A DNA stretch of 64,000 nucleotides from Mortierella sp. BCC40632 (Eukaryota; Mortierellomycota; Mortierellomycetes; Mortierellales; Mortierellaceae), in contig WAEK01000003.1 in the NCBI GenBank assembly GCA_011634665.1, positions 3,297,501 to 3,361,500 on the forward strand. Direction: 5' to 3'. Made by a program: the position numbers and the translations under genes. Shown here piece by piece: positions 40,527 to 52,864 of the stretch. Numbering within the stretch: position 1 is the stretch's first letter; each line of letters opens with the position of its first letter. The notes under the pieces were generated by a model. That model was not told the DNA's origin, made no database searches, and was given only the letters and a program-made list of their open reading frames with translations.

Positions 40527-41135
40527 AGAGATGGAGCATTGTTTTCCTCTCTCTCTCTCATTCTCATTCTCCATCTGTTCTCACAAAGACAGAGAGCGGA
40601 GAGAAGAGGCACAGACCAGGTCCGACGCTCAACTCTCTTGCCCAAAGTTTCTCTCGCTCTCGCTCTCTCCGTGAGAAATCCCCAGTGGGGTGAGGAAGCC
40701 AGTCCCACGACAGTGCGTCTGTGAATGTGCGTGTGTATTTTCCTGCTCCGCATCCCTGGCTATGACAGAGAAGAGAGGCGACTAAAAGACAACGCGTCCC
40801 ACGGGTCCAGACATCCTAATACCATACCTTGTTGTAAACGGTGGGCTCGAGCTGGATACGGGTCTTGACGACATCTACATGGGAGTTGGAGAAGAAAAAA
40901 AGAAGAAAAAAAGTTGCATCAGAAAAAAAAAGATGATCCACGCGTGTGCATCACTTTTTTTTTTTTTTTTTTTTTTGTTGGACTGATGATGCGCCATCAG
41001 GTTCTCAATTAGCTTACCGACAGGGGTGACAGCACCGTGGGTGACGCCACAGCAAATGGCACCAGCTAAAGCAAAGCGAGCGTAGAGAGCAGCACCTGTG
41101 GGGGCGACAGCGGCCTGGGTCTGGACAGAAGACAT
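39362..41135 (-). CDS. Mitochondrial phosphate carrier (PIC2/MIR1-type, SLC25A3 family)
   Basis: Inner-membrane carrier importing phosphate with protons (and copper for Pic2) to supply ATP synthase. Exons 41135-41018, 40874-40828 and 40126-39362 give 309 residues, the usual carrier size, with six predicted helices. The three carrier signatures are [13 protein letters not shown] (split by intron 1), [14 protein letters not shown] and [16 protein letters not shown]. The first helix reads [21 protein letters not shown], typical of the phosphate carrier. [10 protein letters not shown] and [21 protein letters not shown] also fit this subfamily. No long presequence is present. The two introns precede the large third exon, and intron 1 carries poly-A/T. 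Introns and upstream DNA have GA microsatellites. Confidence 0.95.
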
Positions 41136-41303
41136 GATGAAGAGATAGAGAAGAAAGAGAGAGGAGAGAGGAGAGAGAAAGAGAGAGAAAGAGTGGAGAT
41201 GAGAGTGGAGATGAGTGCAGCGCACAGAAAGAGAAAGAGAAATGTAGATGAGGAGAAATAGAGAAGAATGACTCCGATCAGGGAGGCACCAGCCGTATTT
41301 ATT

Positions 41304-41354
<51 letters not shown>

Positions 41355-42381
41355 GCGCTTTGTGGGGACACCGTGCGCTTCCGATACGCTGTCCTTTGTT
41401 CCCCGGACCGTGCCACAACTCAACACTCTTCCGTCAACCTCAACGTTCTGTGGCCACACAGCGTGTTGTTGGGCAAGTTTTCCTTCCATGTCTGTCTCTC
41501 TTCCAGCTTCTCTCTCTCTTCTCTACCCCTCTCACACGCACTCTCGCACACATACACAAACACACAAACATGCATCATTCTCATAACCACTACGACAGCA
41601 CCTCTTCACAGTCCTTTCTTGACAGTCCTCTTCGCCGCCTTGTTCTCCCTCCGCTCTGACCTCTAAGCTTTAGTCTTCGTTACAAAACTTCCTTTTTTGA
41701 TGTCTCCCGCTCCGGGCTCGTCTAGAACGCTCACAGGGCCTTCAAGCCGCAGTCTCCTTTGACCCGAGGTCTGCCGCTCTTTCCTAGTGCTATGCTTCGG
41801 ATGCTAGCAAATCAGGAAATGATGCCGTTGGACAAAGAATCAAAGGGGAGAGAGAGAGAAAGACTGGCATGACGAAAGAGTGTGAAGGAGTAAGAAAGAA
41901 AGATAAAAAGAGAAAGCCATTTTTTTTTATAGTTCATACCACCCTCTCTGCGTTCTAGGTTCAATTGACTTCCGTTCCTTCACTTCCTTTCTTCAAACCA
42001 TGTCCAAGAATGATCTCGGCATGCCTTCAAATAGACCCCCTAAAAAAATTGAACACGCTCATAACGTTCAACAGTAGTCGCTTTCTATTTTTTTTTTTTT
42101 TTTTTTTCCTTTTTCCTTTTTCCTTTTTCTTTTGGGATGGCGTCCGTCTCTTCGTTACCGAGTGGGAGAACAAATATCCATTGAGAAGCCCCTATTTGCT
42201 TCCTTCCGGATAACCCATTCATTATCGTATTGACAAAGTCGTTGATTCGTCTTTTTTTGCTCATTGGTCAAGATGGGTTCGGAAACACGCTCACCGCCTG
42301 GAAGAGAACGTGATCCGCCAAAAAGATCATTCCATCATTGTGTTCTCAGGACAGTTGAGCTGCCCGTGATAGCTTTGCGCA

Positions 42382-42436
<55 letters not shown>

Positions 42437-42898
42437 TCCCACTCAAAAAAGTAAATACCACGACTGTACTTTTTGTCTGAATGGACAAGTGTGTGTGTAG
42501 TAACACTTTTTCTTATCTGGCTGAGGCTGTGCTTCTATTTTCTATTTTCTATTTTTTTTTTCCCAGAAAACCCTTTTTGAAATTTAGAGCAATCTTTTTG
42601 GATGCTCTTCTTGCCAGCGCGTTCGCACCGTCCACCTTTATCCATCCCGCCTCTCTCTCTCTCTCTCTCTCTCTCTCCACACATATTCAACTGTTTCCGA
42701 TAGGTCCTTCTTTCTCAAGTAGATCCATACAACATGAACTCGTTTCAAAACCACCCTCTCTTAAACACTTCATTCAGGGTCTTCTTTTTTTTTTTTTTTG
42801 TTCTGGTCTGCTCAATCGATTTATTTCCGTGGCAAAAAAAATAAAAGAAAGAGGCACAGAGTGTCCGCTGCTAAAAACAACCGCTGCTCTCTCTTTTC
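41136..42898. other. Non-genic DNA with several (CT)n and poly-T tracts
   Basis: About 1.76 kb separates the phosphate-carrier start and the RPL36 stop. The first 200 bases are GA-rich and probably the carrier's 5' UTR and promoter. Microsatellites include (CT)n at 41308-41350, poly-T at 42090-42108, (CT)n at 42386-42433, (CT)n at 42651-42677 and poly-T at 42786-42799. No reading frame shows a recognisable domain. Confidence 0.5.
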
Positions 42899-43657
42899 TT
42901 AGTGGGCACGGCGGGACTGGGAAAGAACATCGGTCATCTCCTCAACCTTTTTCTTGGCGCGGAGGAAGGTTCCGAGCTATAAAGAAAAGAATAAAAATAA
43001 AGAAAGAAAGAAGGGACGTGGTTAGATGCCTGAACATTTTAGAGAAGAGACGAGGGGAGAGGGGTGTGTGTGAACAATGATGGGATAATCGTGTACTGAA
43101 TCTCCAAAGCTATTGTCGACCACTGCTCCTGCCGTCAGATTGAAGATCAACGATGATCCATGTTGCCAGGTAAGAGTGATTGAATTGTCTCTGCAAGCCT
43201 TGAAAAAGAAAAGAAAAGAAAAGAGGAAAATGCGTCCATAGTGCTGAAAAGGTCTCTTTTCGCATAGTCTGTAGTCATCCTTTTTTTTCATGAGAATTAA
43301 AGATCATAGCTCTGTCCTGTTGTCGTCCGTATTCTGTAGTATCCACTGAGGTTCGGATCAAATTGTTGGTTCCTGCATGGGTCGCGTTCCATATATAAAT
43401 GTCTTTCTTCTTTTGGCTCTTCCAAAAACGATGCCAGATTTGTTGATTGGACGTAGTTGGTGTCATTAAAATAAAATAAAATAAAATAAAAGGATAGCGT
43501 ACTCTCTTCTTAGCGAGCTTGCGGGCACGCTTATCCTTGGCGTTCTTGAGCAACTCCATGATGCGGCGCTCATAGGGAGCAAAGCCAGCAACCTCACGGA
43601 TGATGGAACGGACAAAGACGACGCGCTTGCCAGCCTATAGACAAAAGAAAAAATAGG

Positions 43658-43694
<37 letters not shown>

Positions 43695-44406
43695 TCGCCA
43701 CCGGGTCAGAAAAAAAGAAAGAAATCCTTTTGCTGTTTTGTCTGTCTGTTTGCCTCTGAATAGATGCTCCTTTGCCACTGGGTTCCCGTTTTTTTTTTTC
43801 TTCACTTCCTAGGTAGCGATGAGTATGTACCACCTCCACCTCCACCTCCTCTCCGTGCCGAGTGCTCCAAGGTAACAAACGATTGGGCGTTGCTTCAGTT
43901 TTTGATGAGTTGAGTGATGAGATGACTGCCTCCTCAGTCATTGCTCCTATTAGACTGATGGATGAATCAAGGTCCTGGTCATGTTCCATTAAAGAACGAT
44001 CTGGTCGAGAAGAAATAGTCGGACCGACGCCTGATGACATCGGGGTTGCCAAAGTTGAAAAGAGGTTGATCTCTCCCTCTCTATATATGTATTTGTCTGT
44101 CCTTGCTCTGTCTGATGAATCACTCGTTCAGCATCCAGATCTGTCTGTTGTTGAAAGGCTTTTTTTTTTTGGGCATAGGTCCGGACTATGGGCGATCAGC
44201 ATAGAGACGCTCCCCTCCTTTTTTTTTGAGTCGCTGAAAAAGAGTGTCGATATGGGCTGAGCGACACTGTAACGCGGGAGAGGTCAAAGCTGACATGCAA
44301 TAGGTGGCGAGTAGAGTTGGCTTCCTGTCCTGTCAAAGAGAAAAGTAGAGTAGGTTGTTGTTGAGGTAGGTGAGAGGGGAGGTTGGCTGGCAAGTCGACT
44401 GACTGA

Positions 44407-44437
<31 letters not shown>

Positions 44438-44805
44438 TATAAGGGGGGCTGGGAGCTTCTGGTTGTTGGACAAATTTCGAGGTGGGGCGATTTCCCCTCA
44501 TAAATTTTTCTCCCCTCCTTCTCCGCCTCTGTCTCTGTCGGTGTCTCTGTCTCTATCCATCCATGGATCTGACAACCTAGTCTTCCCCTCCTTGACCTTT
44601 CCTTCCATCCATCCATCGATTCTCTCTATGCTAGTGCCGCCACTATCGTCCTTTGATCCTTGATCCAGAGTTCCTCCTCTCCCTATCCGATGTGTGCTCG
44701 CGCCATTAGACTTACAGCACCCTTCTTGTACGAGGGGGAGACAGGCAACTCGCGGCGAGTCGTGGGATGAGTGGGACGAGCTCTGGGCACAGTAACGGCA
44801 GCCAT
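42899..44805 (-). CDS. RPL36: 60S ribosomal protein eL36
   Basis: Large-subunit ribosomal protein. Exons 44805-44716, 43634-43503 and 42976-42899 give 99 residues, the family size (yeast 100). Conserved blocks are [14 protein letters not shown], then [43 protein letters not shown] and the tail [23 protein letters not shown]. The N-terminus ([14 protein letters not shown]) lacks the usual GLNKGH block, which is odd. An alternative first exon is possible, so the start is less sure than the rest. The introns are unusually long for this window (about 1.08 kb and 526 bp), a known habit of ribosomal-protein genes. Coding bases show strong synonymous-codon bias toward C-ending codons, as expected for high expression. 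Confidence 0.92.
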
Positions 44806-45231
44806 TTCTTTTCACTGCAAAAAAGGAGGATCTACCAAAGTCCAATTTCACCAGTCATTATGAACTCTGAGAAAAAAAAAATGTAATTACCCTTAACTTG
44901 CACCTACACATTCTCTCAATCTCTCTCAGTCTCTCTCTCGCATCACAACTGCCCGTGATTTTTAGACTGCGCGAAGGCTCCTCCCTCTCCCCAGAGGCAG
45001 CTAATATCTAAAGCAACAACTTAGTCATTACTCCACGCTCCCACTTTCTCAAAGGTGCTAGATACCCAGGACCTAATCCTCCAACATCTCCTCTAATTCT
45101 TAAAGATGAAATGAGATTGAGAAAGAACGCGTATATTTAAACATCTAATAAGAGATATATTCCTGCTGGACAAGAAGAAAAGAAAAGAAAAGAATCAAAC
45201 AAACAAGCAAGCAAACTGAAAAGAGGTACTA
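44806..45231. promoter_or_regulatory. RPL36 promoter and TPS2 3' region
   Basis: These 426 bases hold the RPL36 upstream region and the downstream end of the minus-strand TPS2 gene. There is a CT-rich patch at about 44915-44940 and AT-rich DNA at 45110-45160. No open frame is convincing and no clear ribosomal-protein promoter element can be named by eye. Confidence 0.5.
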
Positions 45232-48200
45232 TTAAAGGTCCTTTGCTTCGACTGTGCCAGACAGAATGCCAATCACACGGATAAGTTCTTCGGGACTCGT
45301 GACATGCCAGTTGGCAAGCGTCTTCTTGAGCGCATGACCAATCGTCACAGAGAAATGCTCATGGGTTGCCAGACTCGACGAACCATCGGATTGAGCTCCT
45401 GAAGCTCGGGGATCCTGCACCCTTGTCGATCCCAAATCGGCAGTGAAAGGGGATCCTGACCGAGGAGTCGTCGAAAACATGGGGAGAGGTCCTGGTCCTG
45501 GAGGCATTGGCGTCGTACTCCTCAACAACGAGCTGCTTCCGTTGATGTTGGGATGAGGCGAGTGGGCTAACGTTGCCTGAGCAATCTTGGCTGCCGTCTC
45601 GGCCACCAGCTCGTCATTGTAGGGCTCCACCACTCCGTTCGAATGGTCAGTATGGACTCCATTCTTTTGATTGGCCTGAGAGTTGTGTGCTCCTGCCAAA
45701 GCCCTGAACATGTCTTCGTCCGTCTTGTCATCTCCTGCACACATCACAAATTCAACGTCGGGGTGCTTGCTCAACAATCTCTTCACAATCTCACCCTTGT
45801 TGACAATCGTTGGGCGAACCTCAAGATTCTTTTTGCCTACAAGGATTTCAACAGGGAGCTTGGACAAGACGGCATTCTCGAGATGGTTCTGGCATTCCTT
45901 TGCCTGGAAGGCACCAAACTCGGGGTCCGCCATCCGATAATGCCATGTCAGCGAGGAACGCTTGTGCTCAACAAACGAACCTAGAGATTGCGGGGAAAAA
46001 ATAATAAAGGGTGGAGGTGACAGAGGTTAAGAAAAGGTAAAAAAAAAAAATTCGCTGGCCTTGAGACAAAAAAAAAAAAAAAAAAAAAGTGCTCTTAACA
46101 AACCCCTTACCTTGCGTCCGCTCCGTATAGTAGTTGAAAATGTCAATCACATCATTCTTCCAACCCATGTCCAATGTCTCTGTGAGATTAATCCATTTCT
46201 TGCTTCCGGGTTGACGCATAAACGACCCATGCTCAGCGCTAAAGCCCAGGTTCTCAATACCTCCCAGCCATTCCTCAAGCACCTTCTGGTCTCTTCCAGA
46301 GATAATCCAGACAATGTTCTTGGGGTCACTGGTCAATGCCTTGAGCGCCTTGAGCATATGCTCTTGTGGCACCGCAGCTCCTGGTGTCTTACGGATAGGA
46401 GTCAAAGTACCCTAAAAAAAATTAAAAGTGCGCGCGGGAAAGACAATGCTCGTTAATACGGAAAGCTCCAAATCCTTTTGTCATGCGCTAACCTGTACTG
46501 TTTGATCTACATGCAGCTGTCATACATCATAGTCGAACATGAGAAGGCGTTTCTTGGCCTTTTTGTATCGGTTGGTAATAATGCTGAGGTCCAAGTAGGG
46601 CGTTGGTGCAGACTGGTCCCAAGTACTAACATTCAGCACCAGTTCTGAAATAAAGTTCTTGGCCCAAAATTGAGCCGTGTGCCGGAGGACTTGCTTCAGC
46701 AATTGCTAAACAATTGGATGAAATGGGAGTAAGGGGGGGAGAGCGAAAGAGAGTCAGCCCAGTCATCAAATGTATCACTGGTTTGTCCGGGTCACCTTTT
46801 TCACATTTTGCTGCGGACATAAAACTTACACTATGGCGCGACCTTTTGTCGGACTCGCTCAAATTGAGGGCATCGTAGATCACTTTGGCGACTCCCTGGT
46901 AGTCCCAAGGGTTGACCATCATTGCTCCTCCGAGACTTCCGGCCGTTCCAGTGAATTCGCTGAGGATGAGTGGTCCATGGTTCTCAGACTGGCACATGAT
47001 ATACTCGAGAGAGGTCGTGTTCATGCCGTCCCTGACAGAGGTGATCAACCCAATATCGGCAATCGAAAGTAGTGCGTAGTATTCGTCGCGGTCGATGTGT
47101 TGGTGGTAATGGTGAACAGGCGTAAAGTTGAGCGATCCATAAGTGCCGTTAATATGCGCGACCAACTCTGCAATCTTGGCCTCTAGCTTTGGATTCTCCA
47201 CCAGAGGAGGAGAAGTCACTTGGATCAAAACCACCTCGCCTTGCATCTCTGGATAGTCATTCAAGAACTTTTCGAACGCTTGCAATTTTTGCTGGACACC
47301 CTTGACAAGATCCAGCTTGTCACGGCCGACAATGATACGCTTGCCCTTGTAGGTATTTCGAATAGCCTCCATCTTGGGTAACACGCCGGGTGCTTTGCGC
47401 TGACGTTCAACTCTCTCGGCATCGATGCCAATCGGGAAGGTCCCAACCCAGACTGTAGATCCCATGGCATCCACACCTCTTGGAGTCGACTCGTAGCCAT
47501 TGACACGAGTGCAGCAACTAATGAAGTGTCGCGCATATGAATAGGTCTTACACAAAGGAACATAATCAACAAAGTGTCAGGATGAGTGTGAACGACACCA
47601 ACAGAGACTAGACAAAAAACGAGTTGAACGAACAGGAGTAGGGGAGAGAGGCGCATGCACATACCTGGAAACCGATCTGGTTTGCTCCGAGCATACCGTT
47701 CAAAATCTCGACACGTTCTATGCGAGGACAATAACCAAGGATAAGAAACGTGGTCAGGGGCGGCGAAGAAAACATAAAATAAGAAAAAAAAAAAATAAAA
47801 TCTAATCGATCTAGGCTGGGTGAGGAAAATCTTATGCGACACAGTCATGCCGTCGCTTGCATGTGGGCCTGGTCGACAGAAGCGGCCTGGAAATAGAACA
47901 CACTGCAACAGGGGAGACACACAAAAAAGTCATCTGGACCAGGGCGCAATCAGCGCTGGGTTGCTGTAAGTGACTAACGACGGACCATTCGCGGGGCGGG
48001 GGCGGGGGAGGAGGGGGTACATTTTTCGAGTTGCTTCCAGTTACGGCCATTGAACTTCCCACGCACGCCCCTCGCGCAGTTCACTTACTGGGAAGACATC
48101 GGAAGATCTCTGAGGACGGGAACGGGGCATGGACAAAGACTCCGATAGCGGCACTCGGAAGCCGTTGGCGGAGGAGATGTGGGACCAATAGCAGGTGATA

Positions 48201-49281
48201 GTCATGGATCCATACTTGAGGTCGTTAGGTAGCCGATCCGTCCGTAAACCCGATAAGGTACAAAAATAATAATAAAAATAACAACAACAAACAACAGTTT
48301 AGGCCTTTGGTGTTAGCGACTCTACTCTTGATTCCACTTTTGCAAAAATGACTCTCACTCACTCAAACACACGCTCTCTCTCTTTCTCTCTCTTTTTCTC
48401 TCTCGGTCGACTTACCGATATCACCAGTTTGGTATTGTTCCACGATTGCATCCGCAAATTGTTGGTTGACAAACACATAATCATCCCAATTCTTTTTTTC
48501 AATACGACCATCTGTGGCCTCATCCCACAGAATGTAATGGAAGAGCGGCCAGAGGACTAGAGTGAAAATAAAAATAAAGAAATAAAAATACAGTATGGTC
48601 AATGCCAGAGTGATCAACCAGAGGATGTAGGTGAAGTATCGAGAATGGGCTGTCCTATTAGGTACCTGTCTTGCAGTAGCCTTCATAATGGCCAGCAGCG
48701 CGACTGTCGTCTAGAAAAATGGGAACCACTTTTTCCGTCTTCCAGAGTTGTTCCTTCATGGCCTGCTGGTGTGATTCCGATAGGCTCTTGCAAGGGACGA
48801 CATATCCGTCCTGATCTGCGAGCTCCCCAACCCATCCGATCTGGATCGTCTCGAGGTCATTGCAGAGAGACTTGATGCCAGAGTAAAGCGCAGAATGTCC
48901 ACGTCGTGGCTCGAGAACGAAATCACCATCGGGGCGTGCAGCTCCGCTTGAGCCATTGTTTGTAAAGGCTGGGATTGAGTTACTGGCGAGATGGCTGTGG
49001 AGATCAGTGGTCGACGAGGTATTGGAGTGCGGACGCAGCGGAACGTGGGACGAGCGTCTTGTAAGCGGCGAGGCACATGCGCCAACGGCCCCTGCTACGG
49101 AGGCCTGCGTGGATGTAGATCGATCAACAAGCGTGCAGGTATAAGGGATCTGGTGCGTAACGTTGATCAGACGTGGCTTCTTGGAGAGGATGACCTGGGT
49201 CGTCTCTGCTAGCTCGGTCAAGGGCACTGACTTGGCGTAGGCGCCTGAGCTTGATGCGGACGATGACGGTGAGGCAGGCAT
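45232..49281 (-). CDS. TPS2: Trehalose-6-phosphate phosphatase, TPS2-like (GT20 plus HAD domains)
   Basis: Dephosphorylates trehalose-6-phosphate in the cytosolic trehalose synthase complex. Exons 49281-48666, 48556-48416, 48214-48089, 47717-47665, 47546-46830, 46705-46526, 46411-46111 and 45980-45232 give 960 residues, near yeast Tps2 (896). A Ser-rich N-terminus is followed by a GT20 domain (VWIHDYHLLLVPHLLRQRLP, IGVFVHAPFPSSEIFRCLPK, MLGANQIGFQ, TFPIGIDAERV). In the sugar-nucleotide loop GRDKLDLVKG, Lys389 replaces the arginine of active synthases, fitting a non-catalytic synthase domain. The HAD phosphatase domain has LLMFDYDGTLTPI near 605-617 (split by intron 6), IVWIISGRD and CAGDDKTDEDMF, so the nucleophile Asp and acid/base are present. 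A Ser/Pro-rich insertion of about 100 residues interrupts the C-terminus. Confidence 0.95.
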
Positions 49282-49575
49282 GTTTAAGGTGGATCAGACA
49301 AGAGGATGCAGCCTGAGAGAGAAGAGTAAAACAGCGGGCAACAGGCCGAAAGACGAGAAAACCGGGAAGTACAGAAGTGACCACCGGACGCCAAAGTGCT
49401 GTGGTGGATATAGGCGGTGGAAACGAGAAGGGGACTCTGCGCAAAAGACGTGCAACAGGAGGAGTAGGGGGGAGAGTAGAAGCGGATGTGATCAGAGATG
49501 ATCAAAACAAATACATCAGGCCAAAAAGGAGTGGGGCTGGCAAAGAAAATGCCAAAACAAATTTTTTTTTTTAAA

Positions 49576-49613
<38 letters not shown>

Positions 49614-50475
49614 GAAAAAGGCAGCGCGGTTGTAATGACAGTAGCGGTAAAGTAATAGTAATGGGGACACAGCGGACAGGCGAGAGAGTGAATAAGTAGG
49701 ACAAGTGGCCAATAATGAGAGATGGATGGGCAAATGGCGGGTTTGTGGCAATGGAGACAAATGATAGAAAGAAAGAGTAGAACGGGCGAAAGAGAGAACA
49801 AAGTGAATGAGATAACAGAGTCAGTCAGACAGCAGAGCAGTGTGACGCGCGCTCTGGGGACATGAGGGCCTGGGACTGGCTCCCTGTGGGGACTTGCTTT
49901 TCCTCTCTCACTCTCTCACTCTCACACAGATGAGTCGCACAGACAAGGAAACCGCGCCTACAACTGACATCATTGCTCTGGCAGCTCGTCGTTATCGCGC
50001 CCTCTCCTCTTTCTCTCTCTCTCTCCCTCACTGTCTCTGCTGGGCGGCAATGGCCATTGGCCCCCAGCAGTCACTTGGACCGACGTGGATTCGGTTGGTG
50101 AGGGACCAGAGCGAATACAAGAGTCATCCAGAAAATCGCCCGTGCTCGTGCCCGGCCCTGGCGCCGTTGCATTATACCATGACCCCGTGCTTCTTGTACC
50201 TCTGTGGAATGTGGGATGTGACTATCTGACCCTCGGAGACGAATAGGAGTTTATCTTTTTTGGAGTCAAGGACTGGGCACACACATTCACCCGAGCTTCT
50301 CATTCGGTTCGCCATTCACCGGAATATACATTACACATGGACATTACAACTTTAGTAGGAAAAAAATAGAGAGGGAGAGAGAGAGTGAGAGGAAGGAGGA
50401 TGGAGCTATAGTATATATGAGACATACTCATATCACTGGACAGACAAGTGACTATGAGCCACTAGCTCAAGTCTC
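49282..50475. other. TPS2 promoter and DUR3 3' region
   Basis: About 1.2 kb. The DNA next to ATG 49281 is purine-rich and contains AGGGG words near 49432 and 49470 that resemble stress-response elements, though G-rich composition makes this weak. A poly-A tract of about 35 bases sits at 49574-49608. A plus frame at 49894-50229 has no family signature. No other gene is seen. Confidence 0.45.
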
Positions 50476-52864
50476 TTAAACAGCCGAGTTGGAAGGTCGG
50501 CGCAGGATAAAGCTATAGATGCCCTTACACACTTCGACGATCGCATCGCGCGATTCCCAAATTGGATAAATGGTCACAGCAATCGTTGAACAGATCGCCC
50601 AGATAATGCTGAGAATGACCCATCCCGTGTAGAAGCCCTTGCTAAAGACATAGTTCGAAAAGAACATTGGCAAGGGCCACAGCAGAATCAACACCACCGT
50701 CATGATTCCTGAGGACCACCGAGCAAACCGAGCGGCCTTGGCCAGTTTGGCATCGTCCTCAGCCGAGAGTGCAAGTCCTCTTGTCGTCGTGACTTCAACT
50801 GCTGTTGACTCTTTCTTCTCTGAAACTTGCGCCGACTTTTTGTCATCCATCGTCACATTCTCGGAAGAGTCGTTGCTCTCGGAACCGCTCACCATGTCGT
50901 CGGTCACCTGCTGGAGCGATCGTGTGGCTTCAAAAGTATAGTCGTCGGGCCTCCAGAGTGAGATCGCCACGGAGATGAGTCCTCCACTGATGAGTGCCGC
51001 CAAGTTTCCAGCCAACATTGCTTGATCCGTGCCTGTCGCTGCCAACGTGACCTCGCCAGAGTACAACTTTGCACAGACAAGCCAGGCCACAATGGATATC
51101 AAAAGACCACCAATCGGCGCAACACATGCTGCAAGCTCATTTTGTTTCTTCCAGAGCAAAGAAAAGGTCACTGGAAGCACTGCGGAGGAAATCAGGACAC
51201 CCATCTGTAGACATGCAAAGAATCCCAATTGTAACACCGGGTGAATATCAATACCGTTGGGCCAACTGAGCATATCCAAGCAAAAGAGAGAGAGAGCGCG
51301 TGCGAAATAACAAAAAAGTGCAGTAGGGAAACCTTACCAGCGTATAAAGATAACCAAGATCAATTCCTGCCTCCTTTAGGACAATAGCAAGGACGCCCAT
51401 GATAATACCAAACCCTGCAATGACGGCATGGGAGACTCGAATAAGTTGCTTGCCACCAGCCAAGGGATTAATGTAGGTCCTGTAGATATCAAATGTAAAG
51501 ACAGAACTGACCGCAATCAACTCTGCACTTGCAGCAGAGGTAACAGCCATAAACACCAACAACAACACAGCAACAGCGCCACCATATCCCAAAAGAGCAA
51601 CAGCGGCATTAGGAGCTACTAGGCCAGCCGAGACATCGCTTGGTGAAATCCGATTAGGATAGGTTGGGAATGCCTCATTGGACTCGAGAGCGATCGCAGA
51701 GATACCAAGAGTTGTGGCAAGGGTGAAAGGGATCGCGAACCAAGAGAGACCTCCGACCAAGTAGGCCTTGACAGTCGAATGAGGAGATGAGGCGATGGCG
51801 CGCTGCCAGTAAGCATTGTCGATAAAAACGGTTCCAAAGTTGGAACAAAGATTGATGATACCAAACATCAGACCCTGGGAACTGGCCATGGTCAAGTAGG
51901 AACCTTCGTGGTTTCCACTGACAGGGTGTCGTACAGAAGCAGCCTGGAGCAACTCGTACATCTTGGATGGACTACCAATCAGATCGGATGTCGTGTAGGC
52001 AGTGAAGCTGAAGAGCAGGACGATAAACATGATGACAACCGTGTGTGTGTAGTCGGCTACAAAGGTTGCCTTGAGACCTCCAAAGAGTGTATAGATGATA
52101 ACACCAAGCGGGAGCAGGAAGCATGCCGCATAAGTGTTCATTCCTGTGAGAGCTGTCACGACCGCGGAGCCGCCAAGGAGAAGCATGGCACTGACAATGA
52201 TGTTGGTCAACAGCCCAAAGAAGAGGAACACCGAATGGGCCCTTCGTCCATAGCGAATAGAAATGATCTCGAGGAATGTGTGTGCATTGGGACACTTGCG
52301 CTTCAACTCGATCGCTAGCACCGAGAATAGGAGCACTTTTTTTTTTTGGAGAAACGGTGGTCGGTGGTTAAGAGATTGAACAAGACTCCAGCTCCATCTC
52401 TGAAAAGAGAGAAAAAAAATCATCTTATCAAGAAGAGCTACAGTTTCTCACCTGGACACTGGCACCAGCAGCATACCAGAAAGGCCCCGAAATACCATAC
52501 TTGTAAGCGACAGACGAGGATTGCAACAACGTTGCGGCCCAAGTCCAAGAGGAGACAACAGCAGAGGCAACGAGTCCTGTTTTGACACTACGTCCCGCAG
52601 CCATGTATTCTTCAGAGTTGGACCGTTCATTTAGAAATCTCTTTTGGATTGCGGTAATAAGAGTCATTAACGCTGCAAAGACGAGGCCGAAACCCAGTAC
52701 TATGTAGAGCAGAGGGGAAAAAAAAAGAAATCAACAACCTGGTGAGTCCTGAGAAACACAAGCTCTTGAAATCCTCTGAGAAATTTCGCCAGAGAGAGAG
52801 AGAGAGAGAAAAAAAAAAAAAGGTTACCAATGCCATATCCAAGTCCCTGGCTCAGGACAGTCAT
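50476..52864 (-). CDS. DUR3: DUR3-type urea/polyamine active transporter (solute:sodium symporter family)
   Basis: Plasma-membrane urea importer of the SSS family, usually induced when good nitrogen is scarce. Exons 52864-52828, 52699-52452, 52399-51338 and 51204-50476 give 691 residues. Family blocks are EEYMAAGRSVKTGLVASAVV, SWTWAATLLQSS, GPFWYAAGASVQ, AIELKRKCPNAHTFLEII, RYGRRAHSVFLFFGLLTNII, IYTLFGGLKATFVADYTHT and LMGVLISSAVLPVTFSLLWK. Around 13-15 hydrophobic helices are seen, plus a charged loop of about 60 residues before the last two. The exon 2/3 junction is odd: the frame-keeping CAG acceptor at 52400 adds about 21 residues absent from relatives, whereas the expected join to VLLFSVLAIELKRK would fall in a poly-A run without a usable AG in phase. 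A homopolymer length error could explain it. Confidence 0.93.

Noticed and set aside
49894..50229. Plus-strand frame starting MSRTDKETAP-like inside the TPS2/DUR3 gap
   Set aside because: Passes through a CT microsatellite and shows no domain or splice support.
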